NCBI RefSeq assembly: GCF_008635795.1
Contig: NZ_VWRQ01000002.1
Coordinates: 372,001 to 436,000 of the forward strand
From: Paenibacillus tepidiphilus
GTDB lineage: Bacteria; Bacillota; Bacilli; Paenibacillales; Paenibacillaceae
DNA length: 64,000 bases
Reading direction: 5' to 3'
In this document: positions 8,565-16,988 of the stretch, in pieces
Position numbering within the stretch: position 1 is the first letter of the stretch
Layout of the letters: the number at the start of each line of letters is the position of its first letter
Notes under the pieces: generated by a model
What the model saw: the letters and a program-made list of their open reading frames with translations, nothing else
Told to the model about the DNA's origin: nothing
Databases searched by the model: none
Translations under genes and position numbers: made by a program

Positions 8565-9281
8565 TTAGAACACAACGCTATCCTTCAGCTTCTCCAGCAT
8601 CTTCTCGCCGATGCCCTTAACTTCGCCCAGGTCGGACAGATTGCGAAAATTTCCGTTCAATCCTCGGTATTCGATGATTGCCTGGGCTTTCTTCTCGCCG
8701 ATTCCCGGCAAATCCATCAGCTCGGCTACGCCGGCAGTGTTGACATTGATTCTGCCTTCCAAGGTAACCGCAGGCGCAGGCGCCGGAGGTGCTGCGCCTG
8801 CACCATCGGCAGCCCCTCCGGCGGTTGAGGCGGTTGACCCGCCAGCCGTTCCGCTGCCCCCGGAGGCGGCCTGGTCCGGCCGGCTCAAGGCGGACGCGCT
8901 CCCCTCGGTAGCCGGCCCGGAGCCGTCCACCGCTGCCGCTCCCGGGCTTATCCCTCCGGCAGCCACGCTGCCAGCGTTACCGTTCATGGCTCCGCCCGCA
9001 GCCGCGCTGCCAGTGTCACCGTTCATGGCTCCGCCCGCAGCGGTGCTGCCCGGCTCTTGGGCAGCTCCAGCCTTCGCTCCGGCACCGCTCCCGCCAGCAC
9101 TGCTGTCTCCGCCACTTCCGTTCACGGCTCCGTCGTCCTCTGCTCCGACTGCCTCTGCCATAGAAGCATTCATTGTCTTCCAGCCGCCAATACCTTCTTC
9201 CTTGCCGTGGTCAGCAGCCCACACCAGTCCCCCGCCCAGCAGCAGTGCGGCTACACCCGTTAGGATTGCACTTTTATTCAT
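8565..9281 (-). CDS. comEA: Competence DNA receptor ComEA with low-complexity linker
   Basis: A 238-residue membrane-anchored DNA-binding protein. A hydrophobic N-terminal anchor (about 5-22) is followed by about 130 residues rich in Gly, Ala and Ser. The C-terminal helix-hairpin-helix pair (about 175-238: INVNTAGVAELMDLPGIG and later GEVKGIGEKML) binds double-stranded DNA without sequence preference. Bacillus ComEA has an SLBB-type oligomerisation domain between anchor and DNA-binding domain; none is recognisable here. The linker contains a 13-residue repeat (AGGAMNG...) encoded by a near-identical 39-bp DNA repeat near 8960-9050. Divergent comER confirms the identity. Confidence 0.9.
   Translation of the reverse strand: MNKSAILTGVAALLLGGGLVWAADHGKEEGIGGWKTMNASMAEAVGAEDDGAVNGSGGDSSAGGSGAGAKAGAAQEPGSTAAGGAMNGDTGSAAAGGAMNGNAGSVAAGGISPGAAAVDGSGPATEGSASALSRPDQAASGGSGTAGGSTASTAGGAADGAGAAPPAPAPAVTLEGRINVNTAGVAELMDLPGIGEKKAQAIIEYRGLNGNFRNLSDLGEVKGIGEKMLEKLKDSVVF
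8960..9050 (-). repeat. Short in-frame tandem repeat inside comEA
   Basis: Two consecutive copies of a 39-bp unit encode AGGAMNGDTGSAA and AGGAMNGNAGSVA, with degenerate flanking copies. It lies within the flexible linker and is likely to vary in length between strains. Confidence 0.7.
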
Positions 9282-9527
9282 CAGTCCGTTCTCCCCTATT
9301 CATTAACTTGAAAAGCCAGTAATTATAGCTGTAAGGGTACAGCCTCACCTTTTTAACATCGGTAAGCTGATTATTTATACATGATTGAGTCCATCCTATA
9401 CAGCGCATCTGTGGAATTTATTTGCTGCCTTATGAAGATTCATGTCATCAGTCCAAGTTCCGCATGCATACATTTAACGAAGAGCACTCCTGAAAGCACA
9501 GCAATACCAGAAAGGAGGTAGCACAGG

Positions 9528-10379
9528 ATGAAGGTGGGATTTATCGGAACCGGCAGTATGGGCGGACTCTTGATCGAGGCCTTTCTGGCCTCCGGCGCGC
9601 TTGCGCCCGGCGATGTACTCGCCAGCAACCGCAGCAGGCACAAGCTGCTGCAGCTCCAGAGCCGCTATCCCGGCATTACGCTTTGCAGCAATAACCGGGA
9701 GACCGCAGCCGGAAGCGACATACTCTTCCTCTGCGTCAAACCGCTTGAATTTAAAACGCTGACGGATGAAATCGCCTCTTGCCTGCACAGCGAGCAAATC
9801 GTCGTCTCCATCACCAGCCCCGTTCAGCTGTACCATCTGGAGGCTGCTCTACCGGCTAAAATTGCCAAGGTGATCCCCAGCATCACCCACTGCGTCAGAA
9901 GCGGCACGTCTCTGTGCGTATTCGGCAGCAGAATCAATAAGCAAGACAGGCTGATGCTGCTGCAGCTGTTGTCCTTCATCGGCGTTCCGGCAGAAATTCC
10001 CGAAAGCCACACGCGGATCGCCTCCGATTTCTCTTCTTGCGGTCCGGCATTTATCAGCTTCTTTCTGGAGCGCTGGATTGCAGCAGCCGTAGAAGCGACG
10101 GGGATTGACGAATCGCTGGTCAGCCGTCTGGCCGGCGAGATGCTGCTCGGAACAGGCAAGCTGCTGACCGAAGGCCATTTCTCCCCGCAGGAGCTGCAGG
10201 AGAGGGTGGCCGTGCGCGGCGGCATTACAGCCGAGGCGCTGAATCATCTGCGCGGGAGTCTGGAAGGCGTCTTCGAACGGCTTATTACGACTACCCATGA
10301 CAAATATGATGAAGACGTAGAGCGGCTTAATGAGCTGTTCGGCAAGGCAGGGTTTGTACAGGAGCCGCTGGACCGCTGA
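9528..10379 (+). CDS. comER: ComER, pyrroline-5-carboxylate reductase-like protein
   Basis: A 283-residue Rossmann protein of the ProC family. GFIGTGSMGG at residues 4-13 is the NAD(P)-binding loop, and the C-terminal helical dimerisation domain includes the SSCGPAFISFFLERW segment. It lies divergently from comEA, the arrangement known from Bacillus. In Bacillus it is dispensable for transformation and has been linked to sporulation and biofilm timing. Whether it reduces pyrroline-5-carboxylate is unknown. The start has an AAAGGAGG site with good spacing. Confidence 0.88.
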   Translation: MKVGFIGTGSMGGLLIEAFLASGALAPGDVLASNRSRHKLLQLQSRYPGITLCSNNRETAAGSDILFLCVKPLEFKTLTDEIASCLHSEQIVVSITSPVQLYHLEAALPAKIAKVIPSITHCVRSGTSLCVFGSRINKQDRLMLLQLLSFIGVPAEIPESHTRIASDFSSCGPAFISFFLERWIAAAVEATGIDESLVSRLAGEMLLGTGKLLTEGHFSPQELQERVAVRGGITAEALNHLRGSLEGVFERLITTTHDKYDEDVERLNELFGKAGFVQEPLDR

Positions 10380-10469
10380 AAATTCGCAGGACAGCCCTCC
10401 AAACCGCTCCACTGTCCATGCAGGCCCACTTGTGCTGCTCTATCCGGCGCCTTCCACAATAACAATAAA

Positions 10470-10502
10470 GCCCGCAGCACGGATCTCTCCGTAGCTGCGG
10501 GC
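10470..10502 (-). terminator. Intrinsic terminator of leuS
   Basis: The stem GCCCGCAGC/GCTGCGGGC with a partly paired loop lies just past the leuS stop and leads into a T-rich stretch on the minus strand. Confidence 0.8.
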
Positions 10503-10519
10503 AATGATGCGTTCTTCGC

Positions 10520-12970
10520 TTAACCCACTACAATATTGACGAGCTTGCCGGGAACCGCAATGATCTTGCGTACGGTTTTGCCCTCGGTCGCCGTCTTCAC
10601 ATTCGGCAGTTCCAGCGCGAATGCTTCCATAGCTTCTTTGCCCATATCCTGGGCAATCATCGCGCGCTGCACGATTTTGCCGTTGACCTGCACCGCGATC
10701 TCCACCTCGGCGTCCACGGTCCAGGCTTCATCATATGCCGGCCACGCCACATAGGTGACGCTCTCCTCATGGCCCAGCAGTTGCCACAGCTCCTCGGCGA
10801 TATGCGGCGCCAGCGGCGACAGCATCTGCACGAAGTTCTCTGCCGCTTCGCGGGACAGGGTGTCCTGCTTATAGGCATCGTTGACGAAGATCATCAGCTG
10901 GCTGATCGCTGTATTGAAGCGCAGATGCTCGAAGTCCTCAGTGACTTTCTTCAGCGTCTTATGCCAGGTCCGCTTGAACTCGTCGGTGCCGCCGTCCGCA
11001 GTAATCTTGCTGTTCAGACGGCCGTCCTCGCCGACGAACAAACGCCATACGCGGGAAAGGAAGCGGTGAATACCTTCCACGCCTTTTTCGTTCCATGGCT
11101 TGGTCGCTTCCAGCGGTCCCATGAACATTTCATAGACGCGCAGCGTATCCGCTCCGTAAGCATCAACAATTTCATCCGGATTGATGACATTGCCGCGCGA
11201 CTTGCTCATCTTCTCGTTGTTGTTGCCCAGGATCATGCCCTGGTTCACCAGCTTGTGGAACGGCTCCTTCGTGTCGACCACGCCGATATCGTACAGCACC
11301 TTATGCCAGAAGCGGGCATACAGCAAATGCAGCACCGCGTGCTCGGCACCCCCGATGTACAGGTCGACCGGCAGCCACTCCTTCTGCAGCTGCGGCGAGC
11401 ACAGCTCCTTGTCGTTATGCGGATCAATGTAACGCAGGTAATACCAGCAGCTGCCGGCCCATTGCGGCATCGTGTTCGTCTCGCGACGGGCTTTCATGCC
11501 AGTCTTGGGATCCACGGTTTCTACCCAATCGGTCACATTCGCCAGCGGGGACTCACCTGTTCCGGAAGGCCGGATTGAATCGACCTCCGGCAGCAGCAGC
11601 GGCAATTGGTCAACCGGAACGGTCTTCATGGTGCCGTCTTCCAGATGCAGGATCGGAATCGGCTCGCCCCAATAGCGCTGGCGGCTAAACAGCCAGTCGC
11701 GGAGCCGGTAAGTGACCTTGCCTTTGCCGCTGCCCTGCTCTTCCAGGTGGGCAATCATCTTGGCGATAGCTTCGCTATTACTCAGTCCATTCAGGAAGCC
11801 GGAATTGACATGCGGGCCGTCACCGGTGAAGGCCTCTTCCTGCACATTGCCGCCGCCAACCACTTCGATGATGTCCAGACCGAACTGCTTGGCGAACTCC
11901 CAGTCCCGTGCATCGTGGCCAGGCACGGCCATAATGGCTCCGGTACCATAGCCTGCCAGCACATAATCGGCAATCCAGACCGGCAGCTTGGCGCCGTTTA
12001 CCGGATTCACCGCATAAGCGCCGGTAAATACCCCGGTCTTCTCCTTGGCCAAGTCAGTCCGCTCCAGATCGCTCTTGCGGGAAGCCTTCTCACGGTAATC
12101 CGCAATTGCGCCCTTCTGCGCGTCCGTTGTAATAAGATCAACCAGCTTATGCTCCGGCGCCAGCACGCAGTAGCTGGCACCGAACAGTGTATCCGGACGG
12201 GTGGTGAACACTTCCAGGACAGCATCATGGCCGTCGATGGCGAATGTGACTTCCGCACCGGTCGATTTGCCAATCCAGTTGCGCTGCATATCCTTAATGC
12301 TTTCTTCCCAGTCCAGCTCCTCCAGATCCTGGAGCAGGCGTTCAGCGTATTCCGTAATCTTCAGCACCCACTGGCGCATCGGTCTGCGCACGACCGGATG
12401 GCCGCCGCGTTCGCTCTTGCCGTCGATGACTTCTTCGTTCGCCAGCACAGTGCCGAGCGCTTCACACCAGTTCACCGATACCTCATCCACATAGGCCAGG
12501 CCTCTGTTGTACAGCTGGATGAAGATCCATTGCGTCCATTTATAATAGCCCGGATCCGTTGTACTGATCTCACGGTCCCAGTCATAAGAGAACCCGAGCG
12601 ATTTGATCTGGCGGCGGAAGTTGTCGATATTCTTGATCGTAATTTCCCGCGGATGCTGTCCGGTATCCATGGCATACTGTTCCGCCGGAAGGCCGAAGGC
12701 ATCCCAGCCCATCGGGTGCAGCACATTGTAACCGCGCATCCGTTTATAGCGGGAGACGATATCCGTCGCAGTATACCCCTCTGGATGTCCTACGTGAAGT
12801 CCCGCACCGGAAGGGTAAGGAAACATGTCGAGGGCATAGAATTTAGGTTTATCGGCGTCTTCTCCGGTCTTGAAGGTCTTGTGTTCATCCCAGTATTTCT
12901 GCCACTTCGGCTCGATTTGCTGGGCGCGGTAGCCTGCAGCGGCTGTGCCGCCGGTTTGATTGTCACTCAT
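10520..12970 (-). CDS. leuS: Leucyl-tRNA synthetase
   Basis: An 816-residue class I synthetase that charges tRNA-Leu. The HIGH-type motif is GLHVGH (about 57-62), and KMSKSRGN lies at about 580. Between them are the CP1 editing domain, which removes mischarged amino acids ([12 protein letters not shown] segment), and the tRNA-directed C-terminal part. Full family length. It is preceded by a T-box leader with a CUC (Leu) specifier, so expression rises when tRNA-Leu is uncharged. The ATG has a GGAGGAGCG site upstream. Confidence 0.97.
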   Translation of the reverse strand: MSDNQTGGTAAAGYRAQQIEPKWQKYWDEHKTFKTGEDADKPKFYALDMFPYPSGAGLHVGHPEGYTATDIVSRYKRMRGYNVLHPMGWDAFGLPAEQYAMDTGQHPREITIKNIDNFRRQIKSLGFSYDWDREISTTDPGYYKWTQWIFIQLYNRGLAYVDEVSVNWCEALGTVLANEEVIDGKSERGGHPVVRRPMRQWVLKITEYAERLLQDLEELDWEESIKDMQRNWIGKSTGAEVTFAIDGHDAVLEVFTTRPDTLFGASYCVLAPEHKLVDLITTDAQKGAIADYREKASRKSDLERTDLAKEKTGVFTGAYAVNPVNGAKLPVWIADYVLAGYGTGAIMAVPGHDARDWEFAKQFGLDIIEVVGGGNVQEEAFTGDGPHVNSGFLNGLSNSEAIAKMIAHLEEQGSGKGKVTYRLRDWLFSRQRYWGEPIPILHLEDGTMKTVPVDQLPLLLPEVDSIRPSGTGESPLANVTDWVETVDPKTGMKARRETNTMPQWAGSCWYYLRYIDPHNDKELCSPQLQKEWLPVDLYIGGAEHAVLHLLYARFWHKVLYDIGVVDTKEPFHKLVNQGMILGNNNEKMSKSRGNVINPDEIVDAYGADTLRVYEMFMGPLEATKPWNEKGVEGIHRFLSRVWRLFVGEDGRLNSKITADGGTDEFKRTWHKTLKKVTEDFEHLRFNTAISQLMIFVNDAYKQDTLSREAAENFVQMLSPLAPHIAEELWQLLGHEESVTYVAWPAYDEAWTVDAEVEIAVQVNGKIVQRAMIAQDMGKEAMEAFALELPNVKTATEGKTVRKIIAVPGKLVNIVVG

Positions 12971-13021
12971 GGTACGCTCCTCCTTGGAGTATTGCTGCTC
13001 TCATTGGTTAGGCAAACTTAC

Positions 13022-13340
13022 GATGTAATACAAAAAACCTCCCATCCCCAGCGTATAATCGCTAGGGACGAGAGGTTGAATTCCCGTGGTACCACCCTAG
13101 TTAGCGGCGGATATACTTTATCCGGCCACTCACTTTAGACACCCGGTAACGGGGGTGAGGCGACGGCAGTTCACCGCCGTATTCCGCAGGTAATTGCGGT
13201 TGTACGAGGCTTGTACCGTTACTCCGAGGTGAGTTCATTCCGCTTCATTAACCGGCTTCCACCACACACCGGCTCTCTGGATAATGTTACGCGAACTACT
13301 GCTCCTCTTCATCGAATTGCGATATGGAAAGGCTTATTCG
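13022..13340 (-). promoter_or_regulatory. T-box leader of leuS (Leu specifier CTC)
   Basis: On the minus strand the leader shows the AGTA bulge, the AGAGAGCCGG apical motif, GAA-CTC-A with specifier codon CTC (13231-13233), the T-box AGGGTGGTACCACGGG, which pairs with the free CCA end (complement at about 13080-13096), and a terminator with a T6 run (13031-13079). The codon matches the leuS product, confirming the assignment. Confidence 0.95.
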
Positions 13341-13354
13341 TAAGATTACAACAT

Positions 13355-13384
13355 ATTATATACAAAAGCCTGCGCCAGAGTCAA
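13355..13384 (-). promoter_or_regulatory. Sigma-A promoter of the leuS T-box transcript
   Basis: On the minus strand, TTGACT (13379-13384), an 18-bp spacer and TATAAT (13355-13360) lie just upstream of the T-box stem I. Confidence 0.8.
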
Positions 13385-13403
13385 TGGGTTGGAGCGCAGC
13401 CCT

Positions 13404-14471
13404 TTACACCGGCTTGCGCCGGATATAGTAAGTGAGCACATGCTGAATGACCACCTTCCCGGCGGCGAACACCGGTACAGCCAGAATCAGTCCAAGCATG
13501 CCTGCAACCTCGCCCCCAACCAGCAGCGCAAAAATAATCAGCAGCGGATGCAGATGCAGCGTCCGTCCGACCACCTGCGGCGAGACAATATTGCTTTCGA
13601 TCATCTGGCAAAGGGTGTTCACCACCACCACATACAATACCAGCTTGAAGGAGACTGTCGAAGCCATGACTACAGCAGGCGCCGCTCCGAGAAAAGGACC
13701 CAGATAAGGCACGATGTCAAAGAGCGCCACCAGGCAGGCAAACAGCAGCGGATAAGGCATTCCGATCAGCTCATAGCCGATATAGGCGAGAATGCCGATG
13801 ATCAGGCAGACGAACAACTGCCCGCGAATGTAGCTTCCCAGAGCGTTATCAATATCCTTTAGCAGCTTCACGATTGACTTGCGGCGTGAACGGGGCAGGC
13901 AGGATACAAGCATCCGTTCAAATACGTCAAAGTCCTTAAGTATATAGAATACAAGGAACGGCACGATAAACGCGTTGAATACTACGCCGATCGTTGTACC
14001 GATATTGTCGAGAAAATGCGAAATTCCTTTAGCCAGCCGGTTCTCCAGCTGCAGGAACCAGCTGTTCATCCCCATCTCCACGCCGCGCGGCATGAGATCG
14101 GTATTCATATTGTTCATCAGACCCTGGGCATGCAGGGTTATTTCCGGCAAATGCTCGTTCAGTTCCTCCAGCTGCCTAATGAACATGGGAATCAGGTTAA
14201 TGGCGATAACCGCAAGCGCCAGCAGGAACACGGCGTAGATCAGCAGAACGGCGACGCCGCGCGGCATTTTGCGTTTGCCCAGCATTTTGACCACCGGATT
14301 AAGGACGTAGGACAGGATCAGCGCCGCCAGAAACGGGGCGAGAATCGCTTTGAGAAACAGGAAGATGACATGCAGCATCGGACGCAGCAGCCATATGAAA
14401 TAAAGAATGATCAAGGCGAGCAGCACTCCGATCATCCAGCGGAATCCCTTGCTTTGGAACCATTTCTCCAT
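13404..14471 (-). CDS. AI-2E-family (YrrI/PerM-like) membrane transporter
   Basis: A 355-residue protein with about seven to eight hydrophobic segments, the internal amphipathic region typical of the AI-2 exporter-like family, and the conserved C-terminal FDIVPYLGPFLGAAPA segment. The open frame extends upstream, but the ATG at 14471 (MEKWFQSKG) is chosen because it follows a GGGGG site and starts just before the first helix. Some relatives export autoinducer-2 or act as Na+/H+ antiporters; the substrate here is unknown. Bacillus carries a family member in the same yrr gene neighbourhood. Confidence 0.85.
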   Translation of the reverse strand: MEKWFQSKGFRWMIGVLLALIILYFIWLLRPMLHVIFLFLKAILAPFLAALILSYVLNPVVKMLGKRKMPRGVAVLLIYAVFLLALAVIAINLIPMFIRQLEELNEHLPEITLHAQGLMNNMNTDLMPRGVEMGMNSWFLQLENRLAKGISHFLDNIGTTIGVVFNAFIVPFLVFYILKDFDVFERMLVSCLPRSRRKSIVKLLKDIDNALGSYIRGQLFVCLIIGILAYIGYELIGMPYPLLFACLVALFDIVPYLGPFLGAAPAVVMASTVSFKLVLYVVVVNTLCQMIESNIVSPQVVGRTLHLHPLLIIFALLVGGEVAGMLGLILAVPVFAAGKVVIQHVLTYYIRRKPV

Positions 14472-14565
14472 GCGTGTACCCCCTAGCGGCAATCTGGACG
14501 GGCTTCTCCCTAAGTATGTGTATGCTGGATGCAAATTAACCGCCGCCGGCAGAGAATAAAGCAAA

Positions 14566-14620
14566 AAAGCGCCAATAACCCTCAGCAAATAGCTTGCTGA
14601 AAGGCGATTGACGCTTGTTT
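14566..14620. terminator. Hairpin between the AI-2E gene and the zinc-ribbon gene
   Basis: Outer arms AAGCGCCAAT and ATTGACGCTT (one mismatch) enclose an inner CAGCAA/TTGCTG hairpin. It lies between two co-directional minus-strand genes and may end the upstream transcript. Confidence 0.5.
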
Positions 14621-14666
14621 CGACTATTATATGTACCCGTTCAGGGCTGCTGACAACCGTTCAGGT

Positions 14667-14876
14667 TCAGGAAGAGGCGTGGATTTGCGGGAAATCCTGT
14701 GCAATATCTTCTCCCGAGAACAAATCGTCCAGAGAACTGAGCGTGCCGTCTTCTTCCACTTGATACACCGACATTTTTTCTCCGTTAACCGTCAGTTCGA
14801 TGAAACAACCCCAGCAATAGAACTGGTGTGAACCGATCTTGCCGATATCCTTGGAGCCACAGTTTGGACATTTCAT
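14667..14876 (-). CDS. Small zinc-ribbon protein of unknown function
   Basis: About 69 residues, beginning MKCPNCGSKDIGKIGSHQFYC. CPNC and CWGC pairs form a four-Cys zinc ribbon, followed by an acidic tail. The ATG at 14876 is better spaced from the AGGTGG site than the ATG at 14885, though the latter cannot be excluded. It lies directly downstream of the PRC-barrel gene on the same strand with a 14-bp gap, so the two are probably co-transcribed. Function unknown. Confidence 0.7.
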   Translation of the reverse strand: MKCPNCGSKDIGKIGSHQFYCWGCFIELTVNGEKMSVYQVEEDGTLSSLDDLFSGEDIAQDFPQIHASS

Positions 14877-14890
14877 AACATACATTCCAC

Positions 14891-15412
14891 CTATCCGTTA
14901 GCAATATTAATGGCTTTTTGCAGCCGTTCTTCACTCCTTGCGGGTACCAATACTGCATTCTCCCCAATGGACATTTCGTGAGAACAAGGCAGCCATTTGC
15001 GGCCTTCGATCAAATCCGTAACCAGTCCGTCACTGATTTCCAGCGCTACTATTGTGTTTCCCAACTTCTGGTCAAAATAAACATCGGATATCCGTCCAAG
15101 TATCGTCCCGGAAGCGGTAAGCACCTGCATATCCTTCAGTTTGTTCTTTCCCAAAAGAAAAGTATATGGTATATGGTCAGTGTCGGCCTTAACAATAGCA
15201 TCTTTACTGCGGATCATAACCGCATCCTCACCATAAGCTACGATATCCTCCCATGCCACAACTTTCACATGACCGGAGAAGAATGATTTGCTTTCCAGTT
15301 CAATACCCGTAATATTCCAGTTTGAATCCAGTAAACAATCAACAATTTTGCCGATTTCGTTACCATCTTCAACCTCATATATAGTCAGGCCGATCATATC
15401 CTGAAGTTTCAT
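14891..15412 (-). CDS. PRC-barrel domain protein (YrrD-like)
   Basis: A 173-residue protein made of two successive PRC-barrel repeats (about 1-75 and 85-165). Each starts with a LxDMIGLTIYEVEDG- or MQVLTASGTILGRISDV-type strand. PRC barrels bind RNA, photosynthetic complexes or other proteins; no specific role is known here. Bacillus has a similar protein (YrrD) in the neighbourhood of mnmA and the AI-2E gene, which fits this location. Confidence 0.8.
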   Translation of the reverse strand: MKLQDMIGLTIYEVEDGNEIGKIVDCLLDSNWNITGIELESKSFFSGHVKVVAWEDIVAYGEDAVMIRSKDAIVKADTDHIPYTFLLGKNKLKDMQVLTASGTILGRISDVYFDQKLGNTIVALEISDGLVTDLIEGRKWLPCSHEMSIGENAVLVPARSEERLQKAINIANG

Positions 15413-15509
15413 GGCCCCCAGTCCCCTTACTTAGTAGATTGTTAAGTGTTAACAGGGCTATAAAGCGCATATACGCATATTCGGACACAAGACTGGAAAA
15501 AGCCTAGTG

Positions 15510-16655
15510 TTATTTACGGAGCCGTTTCAAAATAGTTTCAACTTTTTGTGCAGCCAGCCGTATTTCTTCATTAGTATTACCCAAACCTGTGCTAAAGCGA
15601 ACCGCAGAGTACAAAACTTCTTCCGGAAGCTTCATCGCCTGCAGCACATGCGACAACTCCAGCGAACCCGAGGTACAGGCGGAGCCGCTGGCAGCTGCAA
15701 TCCCCTCCATATCAAGGTTCATCAGCATCACATCGGTCCGGATTCCGGGAAAGCTCAGATTCACAATCCCCGGTACAAAATGCTCCGGATTGCCGTTCAG
15801 GACATAGGCTTCCCGTCCAATCCGGTGCTCCAGCTCCGTCAGCAGCGCATTCCGCAGCTCCAGCGCGTGCGCCTGTCTTTCGCCGAGCCCGCCGGCAGCC
15901 AGCTCTACCGCTTTGGCAAAGCCGGCGGTGCCGGCCAGGCTTTCCGTACCGGCCCGGCGGCCGCGCTCCTGCAGCCCGCCGTGCTGTCTTGCGGCCAGCG
16001 GAGCACCGCGCCGCACGTACAGTCCGCCGATGCCCTGCGGGCCGTTGATCTTATGCGCCGCGAAGCTCATATAGTCTACGGGCAGCTCACGCAGTGTGAG
16101 CGGCAACGCGCCCAGCGCCTGAACGGAATCAACATGAAAGAGAATGCCCAGTTCACCTGCAAGCCTGCCGATCTCTTCAATGGGCTGAACTGTACCTACC
16201 TCATTGTTCACGTACATAACGCTGATTAGAACGGTATCTTCGCGCAGAGCCGCCTCCACATCGGAGAGGGAGACACGCCCGGTGGAGTCTACCGGGAGAT
16301 AAGTCACGCTGTACCCCTGCTTCTCAAGCTCGGAGCAAGTATGTAGCACCGCATGATGCTCAGCCGCTGTCGTAATAATGTGTTTGCCTTTGTCCGCCGA
16401 AGCTTCGGCCGCACCGAACAGCGCCAGATTGTCGCTCTCCGTGCCCCCGCTCGTAAATATCCATTCATCCGGCGCACAGCCCAAAAAGCCCGCGATGGTG
16501 TCGCGCGCGCCGCTGACGATTTTTTTGGCGGCGCGTCCGAACGTGTGCACGCTGGAGGCGTTGCCGTGCTGCTCCAAGAGCATCTGATACATGACCCTGG
16601 CCACCTCGGGATGAACCGGGGTTGAGGCGGCGTGATCCAGATATATAGGCTTCAT
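15510..16655 (-). CDS. Cysteine desulfurase (NifS/IscS type, YrvO-like)
   Basis: A 381-residue class V aminotransferase-fold enzyme that takes sulfur from cysteine as a persulfide. SFAAHKINGPQGIG contains the PLP-binding Lys, and GSACTSGSLELSHVL carries the catalytic Cys on a mobile loop. AEHHAVL includes the PLP-stacking His. In Bacillus, yrvO sits between cymR and mnmA and supplies sulfur to MnmA for tRNA 2-thiouridine. Here the three genes have been separated: cymR and mnmA lie about 14 kb away. The MnmA partner role is inferred from that synteny. Confidence 0.9.
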   Translation of the reverse strand: MKPIYLDHAASTPVHPEVARVMYQMLLEQHGNASSVHTFGRAAKKIVSGARDTIAGFLGCAPDEWIFTSGGTESDNLALFGAAEASADKGKHIITTAAEHHAVLHTCSELEKQGYSVTYLPVDSTGRVSLSDVEAALREDTVLISVMYVNNEVGTVQPIEEIGRLAGELGILFHVDSVQALGALPLTLRELPVDYMSFAAHKINGPQGIGGLYVRRGAPLAARQHGGLQERGRRAGTESLAGTAGFAKAVELAAGGLGERQAHALELRNALLTELEHRIGREAYVLNGNPEHFVPGIVNLSFPGIRTDVMLMNLDMEGIAAASGSACTSGSLELSHVLQAMKLPEEVLYSAVRFSTGLGNTNEEIRLAAQKVETILKRLRK

Positions 16656-16988
16656 CTATGTGTTCTCCGCTTCTATTTATTCTCAAAGTTCTTACAGGCT
16701 ATATGATTATACTGCTGAAACGCCCCTTTTGCTACCGACCAATAAACACAATATTGTAACATTTAGGAAACAGACGGTTTGATCCCGCACAATAATTCTT
16801 CTGTCTTCCTTCATTAAATAGTTGAATTGATAAACAGTTGAAATAAACAAAACTACGGGATTATTCAATAGTTTTCTCGTGAAACCCTTTTCATTTATAC
16901 TACCGTAGCCGAATAGCGATATGGTAGCATGATGGGGCATCGCAGCCACAATAACGGACGCATCAAAAATAAACCTTGGAGGATACGA
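16656..16988. other. Intergenic region, divergent promoters of iscS-like and GH115 genes
   Basis: About 330 AT-rich bases between divergent genes. Several TATA-like stretches are present but no single promoter pair stands out. No catabolite-repression element or repeat was recognised by eye. Confidence 0.4.

Noticed and set aside
11606..13138. 510-residue ORF antisense to leuS
   Set aside because: Covers leuS and crosses its T-box; no start signal or family.
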